Of a DNA stretch of 64,000 nt, positions 21,440 through 31,461 are shown piece after piece (within the stretch, counting starts at the first letter, position 1; each line of letters opens with the position of its first letter). The notes beneath the pieces are model-generated. The model saw nothing but the letters and a program-made list of their open reading frames with translations. It was not told the DNA's origin and did no database searches. This DNA is from Rugalucina vietnamica. Lineage: Eukaryota > Mollusca > Bivalvia > Lucinida > Lucinidae. The translations under genes were made by a program, and so were the position numbers. The stretch spans positions 35,193,278 to 35,257,277 of the forward strand of contig OZ024876.1 in NCBI GenBank assembly GCA_964017185.1, read 5' to 3'.

Positions 21440-24066
21440 GAGAAAGAGCTTGATCCCGTTTGTTTTTCTCGTAAGATAAACAATAGAATCCCCAAAATTA
21501 AGCACCAAAAGACGTCTTATCGCTGTTTCAAACATTTTAATGAAGTAAATTTTCTCCGGGATCTATCTCAAGATCTGAATATGTTTACGAGCGATCAACA
21601 AACCATTAATGCTGATATGGATAGATGGTCTTCAATTATGGTGCATCATTTAAATACACATGCTCCGATTAAAAGTAAACATGTAAAATCTAGTCGACTA
21701 CCAGACTGGTTCTCTCCAGATATAAAGAACATGCAAAAATTGCGAGATAAATATAAACGTCTTAAACAATGGTCAGAATATAAAACTTATCGAAATAAAA
21801 CTAGACAATTAATCAGGGCATCAAAACGAAAATATTTCTCAGAATCCATCAGCAAATCAAAGGATTCAAAACATATTTGGTCACACTTGCGCACGCTAAA
21901 TGGAGACTCAATGGCTTCTAATAAACGCTTACCTGAAGAAATTATTATCAATAATGAATGCATTACACAATCAAATGACATTGCTCAAAAACTAAATGAG
22001 TACTTTACTTCAATCGCTGACATCCTGAATCAAAATGATAATGAAACACCTACGTTAAATACCGAAAAAATGACTCAGTTTGTTAATGAAAAAATACCAA
22101 ATAACACATTTTTTAACATACCTTATATATCTCCTGAACAAGTCACTTATTATATTAATAAGCTCAACTGCTCCAAGGCAACGGGTCTAGATGGTATAGG
22201 GCCAAGAATTTTGAAACTGTCTGTCGATGCAATATCCCCATCGATTGCTGAGTTAATAAATAAAAGTATTACCACAGGATGTTTTCCTTCCCAGCTTAAG
22301 CAAGCTAAAGTCTTACCAATTTATAAAGGAGGAGATAAAACAGATCCTTCCAACTATAGACCAATATCTATACTGCCTACTATATCTAAAATTTTCGAAA
22401 AACATGTCCACAAACATCTCATGGGTTTTCTCAATAAATACAAACTGCTTCACGAAAGTCAATCGGGTTTCCGCCATAAACACAGCTGTCAAACTGCACT
22501 AATCAAACTAATTGATAGTTGGTTGGAATGCATTGACAGCGGTGATATGGTCGGGGCCCTATTCATTGACTTTCGAAAAGCTTTCGATCTTGTAGACCAT
22601 GCTATCTTAATGAAAAAACTGTCCATTTACAAATTTAGTCAGTCGACTCTTCAGTGGTTTAACTCATATCTTAGTGATCGCCAGCAGACAATCGAAAGTG
22701 ACCGAGGAGCTAGCGACTTTTCTTATGTTCGTTCTGGTGTCCCACAAGGTTCCATACTAGGTCCTACATTATTCCTAATTTTTATAAACGATCTCCCTCT
22801 TTGCTTTGATTATTGTAATTCTGATCTTTTTGCTGACGATGCAACCTTCCATGACAAAGATAAAGACATAGACATTATTGAAAACCATCTGATATGCGAT
22901 TTCGAAAATGCTGTTGACTGGAGTAAACCAAACAAAATGAAAATTCACTATGGTAAAACCACGTGTATGCTTGTAGGTTCAAGACCGCGTTTGAATATGT
23001 CTCGTAAACTTAACATTCAGATAGAAAATAATAGTATACAAAATGTATCCAAACAAAAACTACTAGGTATTTATATTGATGAAAATTTGACCTGGTCTAC
23101 TCACATCGATCACCTGTGTTCGATCATTGCATCCAAAGTATCTCTTCTTCGACAACTATCTGAATATGTCTCAGTTGAAACTCAAAAGTTGTTTTACCAA
23201 GGATACATTTTACCCTACATTGATTATGGTTCCGCAGTATGGGGATCCGCTGCTGGTATTCACATTGAACGCTTATCAAAATTACATAAACGCGCTGCTC
23301 GGATAATTTTACACTGCGAATTCAATACACCATCTGAAGATATGTTTAAAGAGCTTGGCTGGTTTTCAGTTTCAAACCGAATGAAGTACAACAAAGCTGT
23401 ACTTACATATAGAGCATTAAACAATCTTACGCCAGAATACATTTCCAATTTATTGAAACCTATCTCAGAGGTACATTCCTTAAACTTACGATCAACAAAC
23501 AATGGGTCACTATACGTACCGAAATCACATACGTCAATATACGATGGCTCTTTTTCTTGTTCAGCGCCTAGGCTATGGAATGCTCTTCCTCAAACTATAC
23601 GACATGCTGGTTCCTTAAATGTTTTTAAGAAAAATCTTAAAACTCATCTTCTGAATTGATAATGTTCGTTACAATCTTAAGCAAGTTTTAAATTGGTTTT
23701 AGCCTAAAAATGCATTTTAAGTTTTACCTTGCATGCACAGCCTGCTTTACTTAAATGTAAATGTTTTTATACGCTCAATTGCAATATGCATTTTATTATG
23801 TATATTTGAAACATTTTAGTTGCATGCTATTTAGATAATGCATGATTCTAAACCTGCACATTATGACTCAACATAGCTTTAATCTCTTTTATACATATTT
23901 AGTAATGTATGCTTGTTGTGTAGGCTTATATCTGTATTTGTCCTGAATGTTGCATGTTTCTACTATTGTTGTTTAGTGTGTATATATGTATGATATGTTA
24001 TTTTAAAGAGGGCCACAAGGTAGAATAGCTTTTAAGCTAATTGTGTTACCCTCTCAAAACAATGTA

Positions 24067-24109
<43 letters not shown>

Positions 24110-24112
24110 AGA
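21440..24112 (+). mobile_element. 5'-truncated LINE (CR1/L2-like) inside the LTR fossil
   Basis: Coding sequence begins in the last part of an endonuclease-to-RT linker (SRKINNRIPKIKHQK) with no endonuclease ahead of it, so the copy is 5'-truncated. It carries a full RT frame, a 3' UTR of about 400 bp and a (TAAA)n tail at 24066-24110. It then returns to the 3' part of the LTR element. A target duplication is not obvious. Confidence 0.8.
21581..23659 (+). CDS. LINE reverse transcriptase, long intact frame
   Basis: A 692-residue uninterrupted frame; the same frame stays open upstream to about 21440. It is the reverse transcriptase half of a CR1/L2/Jockey-group LINE ORF2. Order: linker (LPDWFSPDIKNMQ, about 45-57), SKATGLDGIGPRILKL (about 198), GFRHKHSCQTALIKL (fingers, about 295), FIDFRKAFDLVDH (motif A, about 327, catalytic Asp), SGVPQGSILGPTLF (motif B, about 385), FADDATF (motif C, about 417, the usual YADD in FADD form), the KLLGIYIDENLTW thumb region (about 493), and a C-terminal SAPRLWNALPQTIR block (about 660). 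The absence of stops over 2.1 kb means the insertion is recent. Without endonuclease it should not mobilise itself. Confidence 0.85.
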   Translation: MFTSDQQTINADMDRWSSIMVHHLNTHAPIKSKHVKSSRLPDWFSPDIKNMQKLRDKYKRLKQWSEYKTYRNKTRQLIRASKRKYFSESISKSKDSKHIWSHLRTLNGDSMASNKRLPEEIIINNECITQSNDIAQKLNEYFTSIADILNQNDNETPTLNTEKMTQFVNEKIPNNTFFNIPYISPEQVTYYINKLNCSKATGLDGIGPRILKLSVDAISPSIAELINKSITTGCFPSQLKQAKVLPIYKGGDKTDPSNYRPISILPTISKIFEKHVHKHLMGFLNKYKLLHESQSGFRHKHSCQTALIKLIDSWLECIDSGDMVGALFIDFRKAFDLVDHAILMKKLSIYKFSQSTLQWFNSYLSDRQQTIESDRGASDFSYVRSGVPQGSILGPTLFLIFINDLPLCFDYCNSDLFADDATFHDKDKDIDIIENHLICDFENAVDWSKPNKMKIHYGKTTCMLVGSRPRLNMSRKLNIQIENNSIQNVSKQKLLGIYIDENLTWSTHIDHLCSIIASKVSLLRQLSEYVSVETQKLFYQGYILPYIDYGSAVWGSAAGIHIERLSKLHKRAARIILHCEFNTPSEDMFKELGWFSVSNRMKYNKAVLTYRALNNLTPEYISNLLKPISEVHSLNLRSTNNGSLYVPKSHTSIYDGSFSCSAPRLWNALPQTIRHAGSLNVFKKNLKTHLLN

Positions 24113-24610
24113 AGACAGTGAACTTACTGGCATCACACGAGATGCACAAGGAAGACCATGGAGGCATGTCATGCAACAAAATGGAAGAAATGGACAGACG
24201 GAGAAAGATGGTGGATGAGAGCTCATCGAAATCTGATGTATGCCATAGAGACCCAAAGCGTTGTGATTCAGCCACCGAGACAGATATTGGACACATGATA
24301 AGTTGGCTTGAAAGTGAAGGGAAAGACATTAGTTCCACAAAAATTATGCCGACGAAAGTAAACAATAAGGAGAGAAATAAATCAAACAAGAGGCGGAAAA
24401 GTAAATACAAGAGACATTGGTGATGACTTTTCAAGGACTAAACAAAACACTCAACGCGCTGACAGGACTATCTTTGTAATAGGTTATATAGAATGTTTTT
24501 TTAATTATTAAGCTGCACTTTTGTTGATCACATTCTATATATTTTATGGTAAAACTGTTATACTGCCATTATAAGATGATATGGCAAATCTCTTTATGAA
24601 AAGGGAGAGA

Positions 24611-24984
24611 TGTAGTATCCTTCATTACATTGTGACATCAGTGACGTTACGTCATGACGTTCGTTACCTGGCCCCGAGGTTATAAAACTTTTTTCATGCT
24701 CGACTCAGCTGAGCTTAAAATTTTGAATGCTCATAATTACTGAAATAGTCTAAATAAATTGAAATTCCAGGTTTAAATCACAATATCCTGTAATTTATCT
24801 TGCTAATAAATGTTAAAATGCCAACAATTGTTGGCATTTTAACATTTATGAGCAAGATAAATTTTAGTCTCAGATGAGCTGAGCATGAAAAAAGTTTTAT
24901 AACCTCGGGACCTGGTTACATTATCAGTCATCTTTCTTAGCTGCACTAAACACTTAAAACACATAGACTTTTGAAGTCATTTCA
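24611..24984 (+). repeat. 3' LTR of the gypsy-like fossil, split by a MITE
   Basis: LTR halves 24611-24672 and 24910-24984 match 18019-18146. Between them is a 237-bp MITE flanked by ACCTGG. Confidence 0.85.
24673..24909. mobile_element. MITE with CCCGAGGTTATAAAAC termini
   Basis: Terminal inverted repeats of about 28 bp (CCCGAGGTTATAAAACTTTT and inverse) and ACCTGG on both sides (24667-24672, 24910-24915). The inside has a second perfect hairpin around GCCAACAATTGTTGGC with TTATCTTGCTMATAAATGTT arms. Confidence 0.85.
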
Positions 24985-25070
24985 ACATCGACTCTGTAAA
25001 GTAAGAAATCATGCTTTTTGCTATGTTGCATTCAAAAATAATGTCACTTTCTGTAATTTGAATATCAAAT

Positions 25071-25305
25071 GAGCCTCGACGCGAGAAAACCGGTCTTCGG
25101 GGTTTCCGACCAGGTCCGATACAAACCGGCCTGTACAAGCTCAGAAAAGAGCTAGAAGCTTGAAATTTCGGATTTAAGTAGAAGAGGAATTGTACTATCC
25201 GAGTAGCGAAAACAAAGGCGCTGATCAGCTTCGCGGTTACCGCGAAGCTGATCTGCGCCTTTGTTTTCGCCTAGGCAAAAATCCGGTTTTCTCACGATGC
25301 GGCTC
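25071..25305 (+). mobile_element. Family A MITE, copy 2
   Basis: Complete copy (GAGCCTCGACGCGAGAAAAC to TTTTCTCACGATGCGGCTC) flanked by AAAT on both sides. The internal palindrome around 25232 is nearly perfect over more than 60 bp. Confidence 0.9.
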
Positions 25306-25519
25306 AAATCATTACAGTAGCTACAATGTGCATATAAGTGCGAGGGTGCTATGAAATGTACAAGATGTACAGTAACTGAACTCATTCAATTTGTTGCTAG
25401 TGGGACTCAAGTAAAAGTACAGTAACAACAGTATTTTGTTCGAATTTCAGCCATGTGAATTGATCGGAGACGTTCAGGGCAAAACGTGATAAAATATAAC
25501 TGATAATAAAATATAATTG

Positions 25520-25930
25520 TTAGATCCTTTGGAAGCAGTAAAAACATTCAAAGAGAGGTGGGTCATATTGTACAATTTCGGGTAATGAACCTTCATCAGT
25601 GACCCTTTACAAAACTGGCAGCGAAAGCCAGACATTCATGATTGCTGCAATTTCAAGAATTTTCACCATATAGTCTAAATCAAGGACTTTAATTCCCAAA
25701 GGGGCCAAATATGCAAAATTCTGTTAAGATAATAATTCTTAACGTACAGTATATTTGAAATACTCCAAACATCTTCACTGATCTCAAAGGATCAAAAGAA
25801 AAATATAATCTGCACTATGGATGATGTACTGGGAGACTTTTTAGGGCCGCCACACGGCACAACACCAGCTGCAGTAATAGCAAATAAAATATAACCTACA
25901 TCAGTGGGAGTACAACTGGGGATCTATACA
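25520..25930 (-). repeat. Family D dispersed repeat
   Basis: Shares CTTTGGAAGCAGTAAAAACA, GGGCCGCCACACGGCACAAC and ACCAGCTGCAGTAATAG (as seen on the + strand) with the inverse copies at 41700-42400. No coding capacity; class unknown. Confidence 0.55.
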
Positions 25931-26279
25931 AGTTAAACAGTGGAATTATAAAACGAACCGTGCCTACGGTTAGCTAGCCTATGCCCAGACAAGGTTTTTA
26001 AAAGCCGTGGAGAGAATCATAGATTACCCGCTGGGGCTGGAGATCTTATCTGAAATTTTGTCAGTATGCAAAGTATGCAGTGTTACATGCATCTTGTGTT
26101 AACAGAGAGCTCGTTACATTATGTAGTTTACATTAAACATAAGTCTAGCATTCACACATTTCACATACCATATACAGTTCGTGCACGTCGAGAGAAAGAA
26201 AGCCATTAGAAAAACAAAACAATAAATATATAAATAAAATACAATATTTTTACTGATTCACAATTACAGGCCCTCCCTT

Positions 26280-26462
26280 ACATATCTTCTTGGCACCTGC
26301 CCCTATATATCCCCATCCCATCCACCAAACGCTTTATCTACCCCCAACGTCCAACACCTTACGGAACCATGGCCCGTAAAACCGTCCACCCCAACCCCTT
26401 TTTCCACCCTCATGACCCCAATCCCTTAACCCCCACAGTACCATCCCAACCACTCTAGTTCT
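26280..26462. repeat. Degenerate C-rich satellite, left part
   Basis: Irregular CCCCAACC/CCATCCC-type repeats ending in ACCACTCTAGTTCT, which recurs at 33788 where the same kind of C-rich sequence continues. A single array appears to have been split by the LINE between. Confidence 0.7.
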
Positions 26463-28239
26463 TTTTTTTTTCAAACAATACAATTGACAATGATACATGA
26501 AAGATGCCAGAACATATGAATATATAAACAATATATAAGGTGTAAATACCAAACGCTTGCTTAATGAGAAGGAGAAGACAGAGAGAAGAGCAGGCAAAGG
26601 GCCTGTATTTAAAAAGTTGAGTACTTTAGCAGGGTAATATTATTTTCAAGTTACCTTTCTAAATTAATATCATTGAGAAATTAAAAAATAACAAACATGC
26701 AAGAGAAGAGAGATCCTGCAGCAGTTTATTACTCATGCAGAGAATCTATTCTGAAGCATGAAAGCCGCATCAGAGGCAGATAATTAGTTTTGGGGAAAAC
26801 AATATAGGAAGACAAAAACAGAAAATCTCAACAAAAAAAAAAAAAATGTCAAGGACAGTGAATATTACTCATTCATTTGTACTGGGAATAAAAAATGATA
26901 AAGCCGTGACCATTTCTTCATAAACTTGTTAAATTTATTATTTATGTAGGAAATGTATTTCTCACTGAGCATTTTTTTTTTCTTTAAAAAGTTTATAAAA
27001 CATTGGATATAAATAGTTCTTGAAATAAATTTATTTTTGTAAATAAATAACTTAGCTAAAACTTTAAATATAATTTAGAAGTTCATTGTTACCAGAGTAT
27101 GAAAAAAGCACTGGCCTATCGACTAAAGGTAAATCAATATTAACGTTTGTTATAAGCCATGTTCTAAGGCCACTCCAAAAAGCTTTTACCCTGGGACATG
27201 TCAAGAATAAATGTTGTGTTTTTTTCCGGCTGCTCCCTACAGTAAGAATATACCTCGCTATCGATTTTATTTATCTTGAATAGAAACGAATTTGTAACCA
27301 AAATCTTATTGTTTATTTTAATTCGAAAATCTCTAATTTGAACTTCATGCCAATATTTTATATTTCTAAAGTATTATTTCCAATCATTTTCACTTATATT
27401 ACCTATCTCTGCTTGCCACTTGCCCTGTGGTATATATTCGTTTACATTTACCCAAACACCATAAAATATTCTACTGCCTTTCTTAGTCTGAATTAGTTTT
27501 TGACCATAAACGTTACAAATTACATTTGTTTTATTTTCTAAAACATGATCCGAGTTCTCATTTAATGCGGTTGTCCATACCAGAGGAATACTGTGAATAA
27601 GATGTTGATCATCTAAAAAACGTTCCATTTATATTATACATGGCTTTCAAATCATCAAAAGAATAAAATTTCCCAGTTTCAGCTACAATGTCTTGTATTG
27701 TTCTAATACCCTTATCATACCAATTTTTAATAAAGAGTTTTCCTCGCCCTATATTTTCGTTATACCAAATAGGCGATTCAAGCATATGAGATACCCTTTC
27801 AACCGGAAAAATTTTACAAAATTCGGCCCAGTTTGCCATTATTTTTTTCCAAAATGGATTATACAGGTTATTATTTGATTTAGTTGCAGAGGAACCTCCG
27901 ACAGAAAAGAGCATCTGAAAATTAATTTGGGATAGGTTTATCCATTCCATTGGCTTTGATTGTTGCAATATTCGTCTGAGCCAGGATACCGTTAATGCTT
28001 TAATAAATGATCTTAGTTCAACCATTCTGAGGCCAGCACAAGCAATATTCTTAACAATATTTTTTCTTTTTATTCTATCCTGTCCAGCATTCCAAAGAAA
28101 TTTGTAAAATATATGTTCAAGTTCCTTTATTAATGCATTAGGTGGGTCTGGCAACGAGAAACATAGGTGAATAAATTTGGATATCGCAAGAGATTTTATT
28201 ATTGTAATTCTCCCAGAAAGGCTTATGGCATAATTTACG

Positions 28240-28860
28240 TTTAAACCACTGATTCAGCAGATATATACGGGCCAAGATCTGCTAAAAGGGGTCTTATGAC
28301 AGAAAAATGAAAAATTAAGATATTAATTACATATGAAAGACCAAGTTTCTCTAAGTATTTCCTGAAAATTTGAAGAGATTATCTTTACAAATAGCAAAGA
28401 TATGAACGTTGAAATGTGTGCAGTTGATGCAATCTAAACATGACGTCATAAAATTGTTGATGACGTTTGGACGTTGATGACGTTAATGTCTTTAAATCAC
28501 TTTAATTAAAAGAAGGTAAGACTAAAATTCTCGAAATTATATGTGTTTCTTGAAGTTTAACATCTATACTACTGCACAGACTATGCAATAGGCACAAATT
28601 CACAAACTGTTTGATAAAACAAGCAATACAAGGGCGTACCTGTTTTTTAAAATGAGGGTAGTCCTTATGGGTTAATGGTTGCCATGGCAACATACATGAT
28701 AATTATAACGTTTCAACATAAGAGAATTATGTGTCTTGGATTGTGTTACAATATTAAAGCTGTATGAAATAAGTATCAGAACATGCCAAATATTTCAAAT
28801 TTAGATGATTTTTAAATTTTAATAGCATAAAATGTACTTGAATGCCCAATGACACCCTTT
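28240..28860. other. 0.6-kb insertion in the Tx1-like LINE
   Basis: LINE coding sequence (NYAISLSGRITIIKSL below, EILRKDKSADLVKG above) is interrupted here by non-coding AT-rich DNA with several TGACGTC/TGATGACGTT repeats at 28440-28490. No clear terminal repeats found. Confidence 0.5.
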
Positions 28861-30986
28861 ACCAGATCCGCGCTCTTATCTTTTCGCAAAATTTCATTAA
28901 CATTTAAATCCCATATGTTAAAAACTAATGGTGAAAATGTAACACCTAAGATTTTTAAGGGTTATTGTGACCAATCAAATGCTAATTCTTCACAGAGTGT
29001 TTCATGAGAGCCGCACGACGAACCGATCCATAACGCTCTTGTTTTTTTTTTTCAACATTTATTTTCAAACCTGACATAATATAAAATTGTTTTAGTGTTT
29101 CCATAGCTGCTTTTAACGATTTTTCTGTGCCATCTAATATCAATTGAGTGTCGTCTGCATATTGTGATAACTTATATTTTTTCCGTTTATTAATATACCC
29201 TTAATGTCATTGTTTTTTAATATCATGTTTCCTAAAATTTCTGCACATAGTATTAATAAATATGGGGAGATAGGGTCTCCTTGTCTACAACCTCTTCCTA
29301 AATAAAAACTATCTGACATAAAACCGTTTCGTAAAATACCCTTGTTGAAATAGACTTATCCATTTTTAATCGAATTTCCAAAATTAAAGTAATCTAGGAC
29401 ATCAGAAATAAAACCCCATGATACTGTATCAAATGCGTTTTCAAAGTCAATAGATAACAATAAGCCAGGTACATTTTGTTTTTTTCGCCTCAAATAATAT
29501 ATCGTAGATTAATCGTACATTTTCCCCTAAAGATCTTCCCGCGATAAAGCCTTTTTGATTTTCGCTTATTAAATTATCTAGTACTTTCTTAAGTCTATTA
29601 GATGTAACTGCTGATGCAAGTTTATAGATCACGTTAAGTAAAGAAATAGGCCGCCAGTTTTTTAAATTAAATCTAGATTTATTTGGTTTGGGAATACAAG
29701 TAATCACACCCTGTTTCTGTGTAATACTCAACGAGCCTGTACAATAACCATAGTTTAAAAGACCCATACCGAATAGTCGCATTTGACGATTCTCTTGTCG
29801 TTAATATATCAAGAACATGTTTCTTATTAGGCTAGAAATTCAAATTTTCTAATGTTTTACATTTTGAACACCTTTTATCGAAAACAAAAATGCGCTTTAC
29901 GCGGTGTCGGAAAAGGGCCGAAAAATCAAAGGGGAAAAACTCTAGCGAGACCAAACCGGAAGTGACGTTTAGTCGTACAAAATATCAGCCATTTAAATGA
30001 AAGACACACAAAGTAAATGCTTACACACACATTTATCACAAATTTTACACCATGCAACGCCGACGTTTTACTTTTTCTTGTTCTTTGATAATTATCAACA
30101 TTATCGGAAACATTTTATTAACAAAACATAAAAGGAGAATAAATTATGGTACAGTACTTGCATGTGAAAATAGCATTTCGCATATAAAGTCCCGCATTTG
30201 AACCAGTTTTTATCACTGACAACTTCTCGTAGTTCATAATCTTTCTTTTGTTACGGCCGCTAAAACAACAAATTTGAATACCCGACACTTTTATTACCTT
30301 ACCTTACGCGGTGTGTATGTCGGTGATCTATGATGTTTTTATGTGACACACGCCGACACACGCCGCTAGATTGCGGCATATATCACTCGGCGGCACGTGG
30401 CAGATACTCAAAGACACTCCAATCTCATTAAGTAAACGAGTCTACCGACATTGACTTTTGTTCTACATATCCTAATGCTTGAATTAAGAATAGACTACTA
30501 TTATTTTGATCTTTCTTTCTACATTTAATCAAATGTACACGCATTTATTATGATATGATTTTTAAGTAAGCGACGTCATGAGAAGGATTGCATAAACCAA
30601 GGTGGAATTCCTATGATTTTATGTGACGAATGTATAAGTTGAAATGGTAGTAACCCCATACAGTCACGACGCATATGCGCATGAGGCGTTCAAGCGCAGA
30701 CACCACGTAATTCATTCATCTCGCCCTTCCTGACCTTTATTTAAAAAAAGGTAGAGACGATGACCGGCTATCTGTTAAGAATTGTAAGGAATCGTACGAT
30801 TGTCTAATTATAAGTTTATTGATAAGACTGCGTATGCAAAATATGTATTTTCTTTTCTAACGTGATTCTGCCTTCTTAATTTGCACATCGGTGTCAAAGA
30901 AATGATTCCCAAATTAATATTAAGACAATCGTAGAGCAATCTTAAGCGCAGTAGGACCGGGACTTTACGCGGCTGCATTAAAATAT

Positions 30987-30987
<1 letters not shown>

Positions 30988-31074
<87 letters not shown>
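30988..31074. repeat. (AC)n(GA)n microsatellite
   Basis: About 16 AC units directly followed by about 26 GA units. Predicted Cys/Val and Ser/Leu peptides here are artefacts of the repeat. Confidence 0.95.
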
Positions 31075-31076
<2 letters not shown>

Positions 31077-31427
31077 TGGTTCGGATAACACGGCATACGA
31101 CTTACATGAACAAGTATATCGTAATGTTTTCTTATGAAAACATGAGCGCTCATATACCCATATTTGCGGTTTTGCTTCTTGATCAAAACATTGTTGTCGA
31201 TACGTGTAATTGTTAACTGAACTTCTGTATATAATGATGTTTTAACAACTACATGTACCTTTATTATTGTGCGTAACCCCCAAAATAATGTTTTATTGGT
31301 TAACCGTGTGGATTGCACATGATTTGTATTTGTTGATTAACATTTGCAAATGTGTCCTTAAAGAATGAATGTACTTGAACATATTTTTATTCGCCCGAAT
31401 GGAAAATAATGTAAGTGATTTGTACAC

Positions 31428-31458
<31 letters not shown>
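31428..31458. repeat. (GA)n microsatellite
   Basis: About 15 AG units, 350 bp from the larger array. Confidence 0.95.

Positions 31459-31461
<3 letters not shown>

Larger units (their letters stand above)
18019..24984 (+). mobile_element. Gypsy-like LTR retroelement (fossil), with nested insertions
   Basis: LTRs of about 128 bp (TGTAGTATTC...TTTCA) at both ends, ACATC duplications at 18014-18018 and 24985-24989, a TGGCGACG-type primer site after the 5' LTR, and a purine tract (GAAAAGGGAGAGA) directly before the 3' LTR. Gag-like sequence lies at 18468-18870 and 20911-21243, with a knuckle region of the CX2C...CX2CX4HX4C type. No polymerase is seen, so most of the interior is missing. Insertions: a TIR element (18871-20910), a LINE (about 21440-24108) and a MITE in the 3' LTR (24673-24909). 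Gag type and primer site suggest the Mag-like gypsy group (inference). It is broken and middle-aged. Confidence 0.8.

Noticed and set aside
26280-26462. Telomere-like repeat
   Set aside because: C-rich and irregular, without a regular TTAGGG/CCCTAA period; better called a degenerate satellite.
30808-31318. Open frames of repeated Cys-Val or Ser-Leu
   Set aside because: Translation of (AC)n and (GA)n microsatellites.
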